Positions 47,221 to 56,558 of a stretch of 64,000 bases of DNA are shown here, in pieces. Location: NCBI GenBank assembly GCA_945875585.1, contig CAMCLK010000021.1:1-64000 (forward strand), in the 5' to 3' direction. Origin of the DNA: Candidatus Kuenenia stuttgartensis. Lineage in GTDB: Bacteria > Planctomycetota > Planctomycetia > Gemmatales > Gemmataceae. Positions within the stretch are counted from its first letter, which is position 1, and each line of letters begins with the position of its first letter. The position numbers and the translations under genes are program-made. Below the pieces are notes generated by a model. That model saw only the letters and a program-made list of their open reading frames with translations, ran no database searches and was not told the DNA's origin.

Positions 47221-47943
47221 TTATGCCAGCGTGTCGCGATGCAGTGCCGTGGCCAGCAGCGCCCCGCTGAAGCCGGCGTCTGCCAATGTTTTAACATCAG
47301 AGGCATCCCGCACGCCGCCGCCGGCAAACAGGTTGCCAAACGATCCTGAACGCCGCCAAGCAGAAACCAGTCCTGTTGCCCACGGGCCCGATTCTGTCCC
47401 CACTCGCACAAGGTCGATGGCCAAGCAGCGGCTAATCTCTGCCTCTGCCACCAGCCGAAACAGATCCTCTGGTTCAGTTGTGCCCCATGAACCCGCCATG
47501 CGCGGCACGCCATTGTCTAAATCCAAAGAAAAGACCATACGCTCTGGAGCAAGCCTGCTTGTCGCCGCCAAAGCCTCGTGCCCGGAAATGGTTTCCAAAC
47601 CCAGCACAAGGCTCAATGACTCGAATGCCTCGAGCCAAGGCATCGCATCGTTGGGGCCCGCTATTCCCGCATCCAGCCAAACATCGAGGCCATGCCCCAC
47701 CAAGTCGGTCACCACATCCAGGTGCCCGGGCAATCCTCCAATGGCATCCAGATCTGCCACATAAATTCTGCGGGTGCCGCATCGTCTGGTCATGGCCATC
47801 GCCAACGCCACCGGGTCTGCACCGCGGCCCAAAACGCCATCCACCTCGCGGTATTCATGCCTACGGCCAGCAATCGCATGAACTGCCACGCCCCCCATGA
47901 GGTCAAGCACGGGAATGATCTGAAAAGTTGATGGAAATTTCAT
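47221..47943 (-). CDS. HisA/HisF-related TIM-barrel protein
   Basis: A 240-aa TIM-barrel protein resembling HisA (ProFAR isomerase): IIPVLDLMGGVAVHAI opens the fold with the conserved Asp, IYVADLDAIGG holds the second strand, and LFAGGGVRDASDVKTL is the phosphate loop. The HisA-like family found in H4MPT-containing archaea and methylotrophs has this form, so a role in methanopterin synthesis is possible. True histidine biosynthesis is less likely, as no his genes are near. ATG 47943 overlaps the RluA stop by four bases. Function is inferred only. Confidence 0.78.
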   Translation of the reverse strand: MKFPSTFQIIPVLDLMGGVAVHAIAGRRHEYREVDGVLGRGADPVALAMAMTRRCGTRRIYVADLDAIGGLPGHLDVVTDLVGHGLDVWLDAGIAGPNDAMPWLEAFESLSLVLGLETISGHEALAATSRLAPERMVFSLDLDNGVPRMAGSWGTTEPEDLFRLVAEAEISRCLAIDLVRVGTESGPWATGLVSAWRRSGSFGNLFAGGGVRDASDVKTLADAGFSGALLATALHRDTLA

Positions 47944-48650
47944 TGGGGAGTGGGCCAATACTCTGGAAGCGGTGCCACGACCTCGACAGGCTCATAACGA
48001 ATTGGATGAAGAAACCTCAAACAACGCGCGTGCAGGGCAATCACACGGTCGTGCGATGAGGTTGATTCAGGCCCAAAAGCCCGCGTGGCCCCATATTGCA
48101 AATCACCAACAATCGGCATGCCCCGGCTGGCTGACTGCAAACGCAACTGATGCATGCGCCCGGTGCGCGGTCGCATTTCCACCAACATACCCAAAGGCGA
48201 CGCGCCCAAACATTCAATTTCAAGTTCTGCAAGGCGAGCGCCTTCGGCACCAGCGTCCACCAGTTCCGAGCGGGCTTCGTCTGCTATTTTGCACATGTGA
48301 TCCGACCATTGTGCCGTACCTGCCCAAGCCCTGGCAGAGTATTCAGCTTGCAAGATGGCCCAGTATGTTTTCTGCACCACCCGGTCGCGGAACTGTTCCG
48401 CCAACCGGGCTGCCGCTTTCGAGCTTTTGGCAAACATAACCACGCCCGAAACTGGGCGGTCCAGTCGATGGGGAATTCCCAAATAGATGCGGCCTTTTTT
48501 ATCATATGTGGTGCGCAAATAGTCTCGGGCAGCCTCTTCCAGAGAAGGTGCTGCCCCTGTCACGCCCTGTGTCAACAAACCGGCCGGCTTACAGAGAACC
48601 AAACAATGGTTGTCCTCAAATAATACCTGCGCCGGCGCTATGCCACTCAT
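47940..48650 (-). CDS. RluA-family pseudouridine synthase
   Basis: A 236-aa cytoplasmic enzyme that isomerises uridine to pseudouridine in rRNA or tRNA. The catalytic Asp is in GIPHRLDRPVSGVVMFAK, and EDNHCLVLCKPAGLLTQG is the typical N-terminal segment. MRPRTGRMHQLRLQ is the RNA-binding motif. There is no S4 domain, so it is the shorter (RluA/TruC-like) type; the target site is unknown. Its stop overlaps the HisA-like start and its start overlaps the S41 protease stop, each by four bases. Confidence 0.92.
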   Translation of the reverse strand: MSGIAPAQVLFEDNHCLVLCKPAGLLTQGVTGAAPSLEEAARDYLRTTYDKKGRIYLGIPHRLDRPVSGVVMFAKSSKAAARLAEQFRDRVVQKTYWAILQAEYSARAWAGTAQWSDHMCKIADEARSELVDAGAEGARLAELEIECLGASPLGMLVEMRPRTGRMHQLRLQSASRGMPIVGDLQYGATRAFGPESTSSHDRVIALHARCLRFLHPIRYEPVEVVAPLPEYWPTPQ

Positions 48651-49990
48651 TGCGGCGGGTTAGCCGGCATAGCGGCTCGGAGCGTCTGGAGCGCTTTTTC
48701 CAGAACACGATCCTTGAAGTCTGGCAACAACGGTGTGTGAGGTTTACCAACTTCACGCACGACATCGCGGTCGCCACGCCAGCGCTGGTAATCCACACGT
48801 TCCTTGTCCTCAAGCTTGACTTCCATTTCGGGATTGGGCTTCACGCCCCATTCGTCGGTTTCCTTGCTGTCGGGGAAACGGTGAATGTTTTTGCCGCTGG
48901 GCCGCCAGTAACTCGCCGTGGTCAATTTCAACGCGCTCGACTGACTCTCCATAGGAATCACATTCTGAACGCTGCCTTTTCCATAGGAACGCTCGCCAAT
49001 GATCACGGCCCGGCCATGATCCTGCAATGCGGCAGCAAGAATTTCACTGGCACTCGCCGAGTAGCGATTCACCAGAATCGCAATGGGGAATTCCTTGGCT
49101 GGCAAAAACATTGTGCCTTCACGGTGAGCCGAATAAACGAGGTCCTGCTGATTGCGGCCACGCGTGCTGACAATCACCCCGTCGTCGAGAAACAAGTCGC
49201 AGATCTCAACAGCGGCTGCCAATAAACCGCCCGGGTTGTAACGGACATCAATCACCAATCCACGCGCACCAGCAGCCTGAATGGCAGCAAGCGCTGTCCT
49301 CAACTCACCTACCGTTGTTTCGGAGAACGTTGCAATGCGCAAATACGCAATCTTGTCTGGGTTATTGAGCATGAATTCTGGCGTACCGTCAGGTTTACGG
49401 GTATCGCCAATCACACTTTGCACACGAATGATATCGCGTTTAAGGGTATAATCGACCGGTTTCTTTTCCCCCTCATGCATGACTGTCAGGGTGACTTCTG
49501 AACCCGGATCGCCCTGGATCAGGTCGATCGCCTCGCTGATCCCCAGATTTTCGGTGACCTTGCCGTTGATCTTGGTAATGATGTCGCCAGCCAGAATTCC
49601 AGCCGCATATGCCGGCGTTCCCACAATGGGGCTGAGCACCGTGAGGCGCCCACCTTTTTGCATATCCACACCAAGGCTGATACCAACACCGCCGAATGTA
49701 CCTTTGCTGACACGGGAAAACTGCTTGAAATCCTGCGGATTAATGTAGTTGGAATGCGGATCTAAGCGCTCGAGCCCACCGTTGATCATGGCCTCGACAA
49801 ATTGCCGTTGCTCTTCCGGCTTGAGCTCGCGCACATAGCGCTGGCGCACTTCTTGCAACACGTCCACAACCAGACGCGCCATTTCGTAGTCGTTATCACG
49901 GGCAGCGCTGGGTGCCGACTGGCTGATAGCCAGCCCAAACACACCCGCCATCACTACCCCGAAAAGCCAGCCCAGATTCCGTCCCGACAT
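48647..49990 (-). CDS. S41 carboxy-terminal processing protease
   Basis: A 447-aa periplasmic protease with an N-terminal signal/anchor (LFGVVMAGVFGLAIS). A PDZ domain (~95-185, GVGISLGVDMQKGG...GTPAYAAGILAGDIITKING) is followed by the S41 catalytic core. Serine is in NRYSASASEILAAALQ and lysine in GERSYGKGSVQ, both as in CtpA/Prc. The N-terminal helical domain of the family (ELKPEEQRQFVEAMINGGL) is present. CTP proteases cleave C-termini of envelope proteins. Its coupling to RluA and HisA-like genes looks incidental. Confidence 0.94.
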   Translation of the reverse strand: MSGRNLGWLFGVVMAGVFGLAISQSAPSAARDNDYEMARLVVDVLQEVRQRYVRELKPEEQRQFVEAMINGGLERLDPHSNYINPQDFKQFSRVSKGTFGGVGISLGVDMQKGGRLTVLSPIVGTPAYAAGILAGDIITKINGKVTENLGISEAIDLIQGDPGSEVTLTVMHEGEKKPVDYTLKRDIIRVQSVIGDTRKPDGTPEFMLNNPDKIAYLRIATFSETTVGELRTALAAIQAAGARGLVIDVRYNPGGLLAAAVEICDLFLDDGVIVSTRGRNQQDLVYSAHREGTMFLPAKEFPIAILVNRYSASASEILAAALQDHGRAVIIGERSYGKGSVQNVIPMESQSSALKLTTASYWRPSGKNIHRFPDSKETDEWGVKPNPEMEVKLEDKERVDYQRWRGDRDVVREVGKPHTPLLPDFKDRVLEKALQTLRAAMPANPPQ

Positions 49991-50083
49991 GGCAAGTCCC
50001 CCCGTTAATCTTGATTCATGCTAACCGCAGTTTTCTATCGTTGCGATACCGATGCCCCCAAGAAGGCTCAGGCTTGATCCCGT

Positions 50084-50740
50084 GTGCGAATAAAGGTTGA
50101 AATATGGATTCAACCGGAGGCTCGCCGCGTGCAACCGCTTACCCTCGACCTGATTGTTCCACCCGAAGAGTTCCTCGCCCGCAAGGCGGAGTTTCTGGCG
50201 GACCATATGCGCTATGTGGAGCGTTATCGCAAAACGCGTCTGGGTCCCCGGGTGACGCTGATCTTTGAAAACAGGCAAACCCTCTGGTTCCGCGTTCAAG
50301 ATCTGATTGCCACCGCGCGCATTACCGACCCACGCGCGCAGGAACGGGAACTTCAGTTCCACAACCGTTTGCTGCCCTCCGCTGGTGGCTTGCAAGCCGC
50401 TCTACTGCTAGATACTCCAGCCAGTTCCAGTGCCGATCCGGAAACATGGACTTCCTTGCGGGGTGAAGGGATTTCCATGCATCTTGGACCGCATCGAGTT
50501 CTACGGGCCAACATGCTTTCAGCCGACCCGGCAGATCGATGCTGGGGCACGGCCCATTGGATCCAGTTTCTGCCAGATACCACCGATCTTGAACTTCTGG
50601 CAGAACCAAGCATTCAAGTGTGGTGCGCCATTCAATCTGGAACGTACAGCCAAGCAGGAAATCCCCTTTCGGCGGACATGAGGCGCAGTCTTATCGAAGA
50701 CATTGCGACCAACGACGCACACAAGCACCAGTCCCGCTAG
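50084..50740 (+). CDS. DUF3501-like protein
   Basis: A 218-aa protein resembling DUF3501. GPRVTLIFENRQTLWFRVQD and the following ERELQFHNRLLPSAGGLQAAL match the family pattern (a FEN/tryptophan-type strand and an N-x-L-L-P turn). DUF3501 genes often sit next to rubrerythrin or ferredoxin-type genes, but none is here. The start is uncertain: GTG 50084 has no strong ribosome-binding site. Function unknown. It is divergent from the S41 gene and 52 bases before priA. Confidence 0.7.
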   Translation: MRIKVEIWIQPEARRVQPLTLDLIVPPEEFLARKAEFLADHMRYVERYRKTRLGPRVTLIFENRQTLWFRVQDLIATARITDPRAQERELQFHNRLLPSAGGLQAALLLDTPASSSADPETWTSLRGEGISMHLGPHRVLRANMLSADPADRCWGTAHWIQFLPDTTDLELLAEPSIQVWCAIQSGTYSQAGNPLSADMRRSLIEDIATNDAHKHQSR

Positions 50741-50792
50741 AATCGATGCAGCCTCTGGCAATGGTGCCAGTTTCCGGTTGAGTCGTGGACGC

Positions 50793-53066
50793 ATGACAGA
50801 AACCCGTTCGCTCTTTGGCGACGCTCCCGATCCCACGCCGGCCCCCCAAGCCGCTGCGCTCTACGTGGATCTCGTTTTCGACCGGCCCCTTGAAACCCCA
50901 TACACCTATGCCGTTCCAGATGAATTGGTTTCTGAAGTAGCCATCGGTAAGCGCATCTTGGCTCCGCTTGGATCTAAACCAGACCGAGGTTGGTGCGTGG
51001 CCATGCGCCCCGAAGCACCTTCCCGCCCTTGCAAAGCAATCCTGAGGGTTCTCGACCCGGAACCTCTTGTCAATTCCCACTTACTGGAACTGACCCGCTG
51101 GATGGCTCATTACTACTTGTGCGGCTGGGGACAGGTCCTGCAGGCCATTGTCCCGGCAGGGGTGCGGCGTCGGGCAGAAGCTCCACCTCGCCGGGCTTCT
51201 TGGCTGGTCCCCACCCCCATTGCCGATCTGCCTGCCATTCCCCCAAAACTAACAGCCCGGCAGCAGGAAGCCCTTGATCATCTTCGTACCATCCCCACCG
51301 GCTTGGAAACCTCTCAACTGCTGAAGGACGTAGGCTGTTCCAGCAGCGTTGTCGATGCGCTTGTTGAACGGGGTTTTGCTTCGAAAACCAGCAAGCCGGA
51401 AGGCGACCTTCCGGATCTGGCGCATGCAGTCGGTGCGCCCAATTTGACACCCGAGCAAACAACCGTTCTTAACCTTCTGGAACCCGCACTCACGGGAAAC
51501 GCGTTCGCCCCGTTCTTGCTGCTGGGGGTCACTGGAAGCGGTAAGACGGAAGTTTACATGAGCGCCATCGAAAAGGTGGTCGCCCGCGGCAGACAGGCCT
51601 TGGTGCTTGTTCCGGAAATCAGCCTGACCCCCCAAACCGAGGCCCGCTTTGCCGCGCGCTTCAAAAGCGTTTCAGTCCTGCATAGTCACTTGGGCGAGAG
51701 CGAGCGCCAGAATCGTTGGCGGCGGGTTGCCGCTGGGCGCGCGCAGGTAATTATCGGTGCCCGTTCGGCTGTCTTTGCCCCGGCCCCCAATCTTGGGCTC
51801 ATCGTGGTGGATGAAGAGCACGAACCGAGCTTCAAGCAAGAATCGACACCGCGGTACCACGGCCGCGATGTTGCAGTGATGCGCGCCAGCCTGCTTGGAA
51901 TACCGGTCGTACTCGGTTCCGCCACGCCATCGCTTGAAACATGGTTCAACGCGTCGCGAGGCATCTACACGCGCCTCGACCTCACCAAACGCGTTGAAAA
52001 CAGGCCACTGCCCAAAGTGGAAGTCCTCGACATGCGGCACCCACCCGCGCGGGTCCCCCCCGGCAGGGCACTGAGCGACCCATTGATAGCCGCGCTGCGC
52101 CACACGATACGAAATGAGGGACAGGCCATCCTGTTTCTCAACAGGCGCGGATACTCACCGTTTATCGTCTGTCCTTCATGTGGGGAAACCGCCAAGTGCC
52201 GTTTCTGTGATCTTGCGCTTACTTTCCACCGCACCCGCGAGGTACTGCTCTGTCACCACTGTGGTTTCCAGACACCCCCGCTCGAGGAATGCCCATCGTG
52301 TCGCAAAGCAACGGTCCGCTATCAGGGCCTTGGCACCGAAAAAGTGCATGAGGAACTGGAACGCCACCTTCCCGGAGCGGTGATTAGGCGTATGGACAGC
52401 GACACCATGAGCAAGCCGGGCAGCCACGCCCTTACTCTGGAAGCATTCCGTAATCGCATGGTTCAGGTACTGCTGGGTACGCAGATGGTGGCCAAGGGCC
52501 TCGATTTCCCAGGGGTTACCCTAGTTGGTGTTATTCAGGCAGATGCCGGTTTGCATATGCCCGATTTCCGGGCCGCCGAGCGGACCTTTCAACTACTCAC
52601 TCAGGTCGCGGGCCGATGTGGACGCGGCGACAAGCCCGGGCGTGTGATTGTGCAGACGCTCAATCCCGAGCACGAAGCCGTGGCATTGGCGGCACACCAC
52701 AACTATTTAGCCTTTACAAAAGGCGAAATGGAGCAACGAGAAGTCCTTGGTTACCCTCCTTATCAGAGGATCATCCGCATCATCATCCGGGCCCACGACG
52801 AAAAAGCAGCAGACGATTACGCCGCAAGGTTTGCTGGGGCCTGCCGTCTGGCACATGAATCAACCACACCCAAGAAGCCATTGCGGCTATTGGGCCCCGC
52901 CGTAGCGCCGGTGAGTCGACTCAACGACTACCACCGCCGCCACATTTTAATTCTGTCAGCCGACTCACGCCACCTGCATGCCGTGGCACGCGCGGCACTG
53001 GCTTCATGCCGGCCCGATGGCGGTGCCGAGATCGCCATCGATGTCGACCCCGGCAGCATGATGTGA
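50793..53066 (+). CDS. priA: Primosomal protein N' (replication restart helicase PriA)
   Basis: PriA (757 aa here) reloads the replisome at stalled forks. It has the N-terminal 3'BD region (LYVDLVFDRPLETPYTYAVP), the helicase motifs LLGVTGSGKTEVYM (I), VVDEEHEPSFKQ (II), LGSATPSLET (III) and VAGRCGRGDKPG (VI), and the inserted eight-Cys zinc region CPSCGETAKCRFC...CHHCGFQTPP...CPSC. ATG 50793 is preferred to an upstream in-frame start because it keeps the gene clear of the DUF3501 stop. All catalytic motifs are intact. Confidence 0.95.
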   Translation: MTETRSLFGDAPDPTPAPQAAALYVDLVFDRPLETPYTYAVPDELVSEVAIGKRILAPLGSKPDRGWCVAMRPEAPSRPCKAILRVLDPEPLVNSHLLELTRWMAHYYLCGWGQVLQAIVPAGVRRRAEAPPRRASWLVPTPIADLPAIPPKLTARQQEALDHLRTIPTGLETSQLLKDVGCSSSVVDALVERGFASKTSKPEGDLPDLAHAVGAPNLTPEQTTVLNLLEPALTGNAFAPFLLLGVTGSGKTEVYMSAIEKVVARGRQALVLVPEISLTPQTEARFAARFKSVSVLHSHLGESERQNRWRRVAAGRAQVIIGARSAVFAPAPNLGLIVVDEEHEPSFKQESTPRYHGRDVAVMRASLLGIPVVLGSATPSLETWFNASRGIYTRLDLTKRVENRPLPKVEVLDMRHPPARVPPGRALSDPLIAALRHTIRNEGQAILFLNRRGYSPFIVCPSCGETAKCRFCDLALTFHRTREVLLCHHCGFQTPPLEECPSCRKATVRYQGLGTEKVHEELERHLPGAVIRRMDSDTMSKPGSHALTLEAFRNRMVQVLLGTQMVAKGLDFPGVTLVGVIQADAGLHMPDFRAAERTFQLLTQVAGRCGRGDKPGRVIVQTLNPEHEAVALAAHHNYLAFTKGEMEQREVLGYPPYQRIIRIIIRAHDEKAADDYAARFAGACRLAHESTTPKKPLRLLGPAVAPVSRLNDYHRRHILILSADSRHLHAVARAALASCRPDGGAEIAIDVDPGSMM

Positions 53067-53100
53067 GGCCGATGCAATTTATATCAACCTCCACTAACTA

Positions 53101-53378
53101 CTTGTGAAGGTGGAACCGGCGTCCCGCCGGTCTTATACCACTTCTACTGCCGCTGTAATCTAAAAAAGACAGGCGGGACGCCTGTCCCACCTTCTTAGTT
53201 CGCAAGCAGAGCCATACGAAATCAAATGCGCACTAAAATCTTGTGATGGTGGAACCGGCGTCCCGCCGGTTTTATTCCACTTCCACTGCCGCTGTAATCC
53301 AAAAAAGACAGGCGGGACGCCTGTCCCACCTTCTTAGTTCGCAGGCAGAGCCATACGCAATCAGATGCGCGCCAAGTT
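53101..53378. repeat. Two tandem 139-bp units with nested palindromes
   Basis: Unit 1 (53101-53239) and unit 2 (53240-53378) are directly repeated and differ at only about ten or so positions. Each contains two 17-base palindromes with 7-bp stems (53115-53131 and 53169-53185 in unit 1; 53254-53270 and 53308-53324 in unit 2). The second palindrome is the reverse complement of the first apart from two changes that keep the base pair. AAGGTGG (53107-53113) and CCACCTT (53187-53193) flank them as an outer inverted repeat, so each unit could fold into a large cruciform. It lies in the 372-base gap between convergent priA and carA. No gene is visible in it. Confidence 0.85.
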
Positions 53379-53438
53379 GCAGATTACAATCAAATACTTG
53401 ATGCTAAACAATTGAATTTGCGCTAATTACTGAAAACA

Positions 53439-54554
53439 CTAACTAGCAATGCCCAGAAGCTTGGCAAATTCAAGGAACAAATAACTCGAATCGTGCGGCC
53501 CCGCGGATGCTTCGGGGTGATACTGGACGGAAAAGACCGGCAATGTCTTGTGGCGGAGCCCTTCCAATGTGCCATCGTTCAAATTCTGATGGCTCGGTTC
53601 CACATCGGCGGGAAGCGTTGCCGGATCGACTGCAAATCCATGGTTTTGGCTGGTGATCTCGACTTTTCCCGTGCGTATGTTGCGAACCGGATGATTGCCG
53701 CCCCGATGGCCAAATTTCAGTTTGAACGTTTTGGCACCCAAGGCCAACGCCAGCAACTGATGCCCCAAGCAGATCCCGAATATCGGCTTCTTACCAATCA
53801 ATCCCTTGATCGTATCGATGGCGTATGTCACAGCTGCTGGATCACCCGGACCATTCGACAAAAAGACACCATCGGGATCCAACGCCAAAACCTGCTCTGC
53901 TGTAGCATTGCCCGGCAGAACAGTCACAGCGCAGCCAATCTGCGTCAAACACCTCAAAATATTGCGCTTCATGCCGTAGTCGATTGCTACCACGGAGCGA
54001 ACAGGAGCGTGCGCTGGAAGATAGGTCACCAGCGGATTGGTGAAGCCGTCCACCCATTGGTAACGAGCCTTGGGAGTCACCAACCGCACGAGATCGCTAC
54101 CAGCCATCGAGGGACTGCTGCGCGCCATGGCCACCAAATCAACGTCCGATTCCTGCCCGCTTGAAAGGACTCCACGCATGGCGCCACCTGTTCGCAGCAG
54201 ACGAACCAAGGCCCGCGTATCGATCCCTTCAATACCAAACACACCTGCCCGTTCGAGATACTTGGCAAGGTCGGTCTGGGAACGGTAATTGCTAACAACC
54301 GGCGATAGTTCCCGAACCACAAAACCACGAACCTGCACAGATCCCGATTCCAGGTCGTCGTCGTTGACACCTGTGTTGCCAATGTGCGGGCACGTCATCG
54401 TGACAATCTGGCCACAGTAAGACGGGTCTGTCAAAATTTCCTGATAACCGGTCATGCTGGTGTTGAATACCACCTCACCAACACTCTTCCCCGTGGCACC
54501 AAAAGCCCTGCCCGTGAAAATTGTTCCGTCTTCCAGCGCCAGCCTGCCGACCAT
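53439..54554 (-). CDS. carA: Carbamoyl-phosphate synthase, small (glutaminase) subunit
   Basis: CarA hydrolyses glutamine and channels ammonia to CarB for carbamoyl phosphate, the entry to pyrimidine and arginine synthesis. ATG 54554 follows AGGGGG and gives 371 aa. The N-terminal CPS domain (LALEDGTIFTGRAFGATG, FNTSMTGYQEILTDPSY) is followed by a class I glutaminase: GICLGHQLLALALG holds the catalytic Cys, and SVQYHPEASAGP the His-Glu pair. No carB is next to it; the gene stands alone between the repeat region and the SIS gene. Confidence 0.96.
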   Translation of the reverse strand: MVGRLALEDGTIFTGRAFGATGKSVGEVVFNTSMTGYQEILTDPSYCGQIVTMTCPHIGNTGVNDDDLESGSVQVRGFVVRELSPVVSNYRSQTDLAKYLERAGVFGIEGIDTRALVRLLRTGGAMRGVLSSGQESDVDLVAMARSSPSMAGSDLVRLVTPKARYQWVDGFTNPLVTYLPAHAPVRSVVAIDYGMKRNILRCLTQIGCAVTVLPGNATAEQVLALDPDGVFLSNGPGDPAAVTYAIDTIKGLIGKKPIFGICLGHQLLALALGAKTFKLKFGHRGGNHPVRNIRTGKVEITSQNHGFAVDPATLPADVEPSHQNLNDGTLEGLRHKTLPVFSVQYHPEASAGPHDSSYLFLEFAKLLGIAS

Positions 54555-54629
54555 TCCGGACCCCCTGTCACAAGAGACTTCAACCCATTCCAAACCATGA
54601 TACGAAATGGGCAACAGACTGACCCAAAC

Positions 54630-55268
54630 TCATACCCCCAGTCGCGCATCAACCACTACTTCAGACTGTGGGACATCGCGTAAGCCAATACGTCGATGCA
54701 TATCATCTACCACCCAGTGAAATGCGATCAGGTGCAACGATTCCACAACGCCCATGTCCCATGAATCGACGTGCAAACCGCCTCCCGCCATTCCTTTGAG
54801 TTTTCCTCCGTCGTAGCCGGTAATTCCAAAGGTTTTAACGCCCCGACTGTTCGACCACTCCACTGCCCGAAGAATATTGGGGCTGTTCCCGGAACCGCTG
54901 ATGGCAATCAGCAAATCCCCCGGTCGCGCCAGATTTTTGAGCTGTTCCAAAAAGATGCGGTCGTAACCTTCGTCGTTGCCCCAAGCAAGGATGGCGGGCG
55001 TGCAATCTGTGAGTGAAATCACCCGCAAGCGACGAACCGTTGGATCATCGAAATCCGCGCGCCTCAACGACCCCTTGGCCAGATCTTCAGCCAAGTGAGA
55101 TGCATTCGAGCCACTGCCTCCATTGCCAATGATGAACACCGTGGCATCGCGGGAATAGCACTCAGCTACAGCATTTCCAAGCGCCTGAACCTGGGCCGCG
55201 TCAAGCTTTCGGGTCAGATCTGCAACGTGCTGCAAAAACGCTGCTGGATTCAGTTTTACACCAATCAT
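54630..55268 (-). CDS. SIS-domain sugar isomerase (GmhA-like)
   Basis: A 212-aa SIS-domain protein, close to phosphoheptose isomerases (GmhA) or D-sedoheptulose-7-phosphate isomerases. Conserved features are IIGNGGSGSNASHLAEDLAK, ISLTDCTPAILAWGNDEGYD, and AISGSGNSPNILRAV, as in the family. Start ATG 55268 follows GGAGG at eight bases. GmhA makes a precursor of ADP-heptose for lipopolysaccharide. Whether this homologue has that specificity cannot be told. It is 75 bases upstream of carA in the same direction, so co-transcription is possible. Confidence 0.88.
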   Translation of the reverse strand: MIGVKLNPAAFLQHVADLTRKLDAAQVQALGNAVAECYSRDATVFIIGNGGSGSNASHLAEDLAKGSLRRADFDDPTVRRLRVISLTDCTPAILAWGNDEGYDRIFLEQLKNLARPGDLLIAISGSGNSPNILRAVEWSNSRGVKTFGITGYDGGKLKGMAGGGLHVDSWDMGVVESLHLIAFHWVVDDMHRRIGLRDVPQSEVVVDARLGV

Positions 55269-55474
55269 TGCAACAACCTCCATTCCTGCACTGCGTCCAT
55301 CAACTCTTCCCAGCGTATTCACAAACGGCCCAGAAATCGACAGAAGGATCTACAGTTCAAACAATCAAGAATTCTACCAAAGACGCCGCATCCGGGATTC
55401 CCCTCATGGACGCCTCCCATTCATTGACTCACAATGGCAACAATCAAGGTCGCGGTATCAGCAAGGAGTCATCA

Positions 55475-56485
55475 ATGAACATGCCACGGTTGGCACATTT
55501 CGCAGCATGGATCATGCTTGGTCTTTTCACATGCAACGGCGTGCGCGCCGAATCGGCAAAGGTTCCTTCCCTGCCCATTGGGGTATCTAGCATTGGTGCC
55601 ATCGAATGCGATGGGTACGCCTACATTTACGGCGGTCACGTTGGAAAAACCCACGCCTACTCTTCCCGTGAGGTCATCGGCACCTTCCACCGTTTCAAAC
55701 TGGATGGCGGAACCGCATGGGAACCACTCCAAGGAGGCCCCATCCTTCAGGGACTCAATTTGGCAACCCATCTAGGCAAGATTTACCGTGTCGGCGGCAT
55801 GAGACCGCGAAACGCACCAGGATCACCAACCGACAATGTTTCCGTGGTGGACGCGGCACGGTTCGATCCAAAATCAGGCCGTTGGGAAGCACTGCCACCG
55901 ATGCCGGCCGCGCGCTCTTCGCACGAGGTCGTTGTTGTCGGCGACACCTTGGTAGTAACCGCTGGCTGGCAGATGCGCGGCAAGGGAACCAAGCCCTACT
56001 GGCACGACACCACGCTGCTCATGGATCTATCCGCCAAAGAACCAGATTGGCGGCACGTACCGCAACCGTTTCTACGCCGCGCGCTTACTGCCGCAACGAT
56101 CGGAACAAAAGTCTATGTTATTGGCGGAATGGATGATGAGGGCGAGATTCTGCAGCGAGTGGACATCTTCGATTTGGCAACTGAAAAATGGACTGTTGGC
56201 CCGCCACTTCCTGGCCAGAAAATCGGGTTCAGCCCAGCAGCCGCCACCGCTAGTGGAAAACTGCTACTCAGCACATCCGACGGTCTCCTACACCGTCTTT
56301 CTGCAGACGGCCAGTCTTGGGATAAAGCAGGAACAACTATTTCAAAGCGTATTGTCCATCGAATTATCCCTCATGGCGATTCGATCTTGATGCTTGGAGG
56401 CACCGTTGTAGGCCAAGGCCCCAACTTTGCGGATGTCGAGCGCGCACCAGTCGCCAAACCACAGGGAAGCCCAGCAGGGCGGTAA
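55475..56485 (+). CDS. Secreted Kelch-repeat protein
   Basis: ATG 55475 follows AAGGAG at six bases and gives 336 aa with a signal peptide (HFAAWIMLGLFTCNGVRAES). Kelch-type repeats make a beta-propeller: ECDGYAYIYGGHVG, LGKIYRVGGMRP, VGDTLVVTAGWQMR, IGTKVYVIGGMDD (Gly-Gly strand ends, with Trp positions such as RWEAL and KWTVG). About five blades are visible. Kelch domains bind proteins or sugars; the partner is unknown. The upstream open frame to 55268 overlaps the divergent SIS gene and is not used. Confidence 0.85.
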   Translation: MNMPRLAHFAAWIMLGLFTCNGVRAESAKVPSLPIGVSSIGAIECDGYAYIYGGHVGKTHAYSSREVIGTFHRFKLDGGTAWEPLQGGPILQGLNLATHLGKIYRVGGMRPRNAPGSPTDNVSVVDAARFDPKSGRWEALPPMPAARSSHEVVVVGDTLVVTAGWQMRGKGTKPYWHDTTLLMDLSAKEPDWRHVPQPFLRRALTAATIGTKVYVIGGMDDEGEILQRVDIFDLATEKWTVGPPLPGQKIGFSPAAATASGKLLLSTSDGLLHRLSADGQSWDKAGTTISKRIVHRIIPHGDSILMLGGTVVGQGPNFADVERAPVAKPQGSPAGR

Positions 56486-56558
56486 ACTTGGATGGGTATG
56501 GCGGATTGATTTCATGGACAGCGTCCCCTTTGATGAGGGAATCCAGTACAATCCTCGC

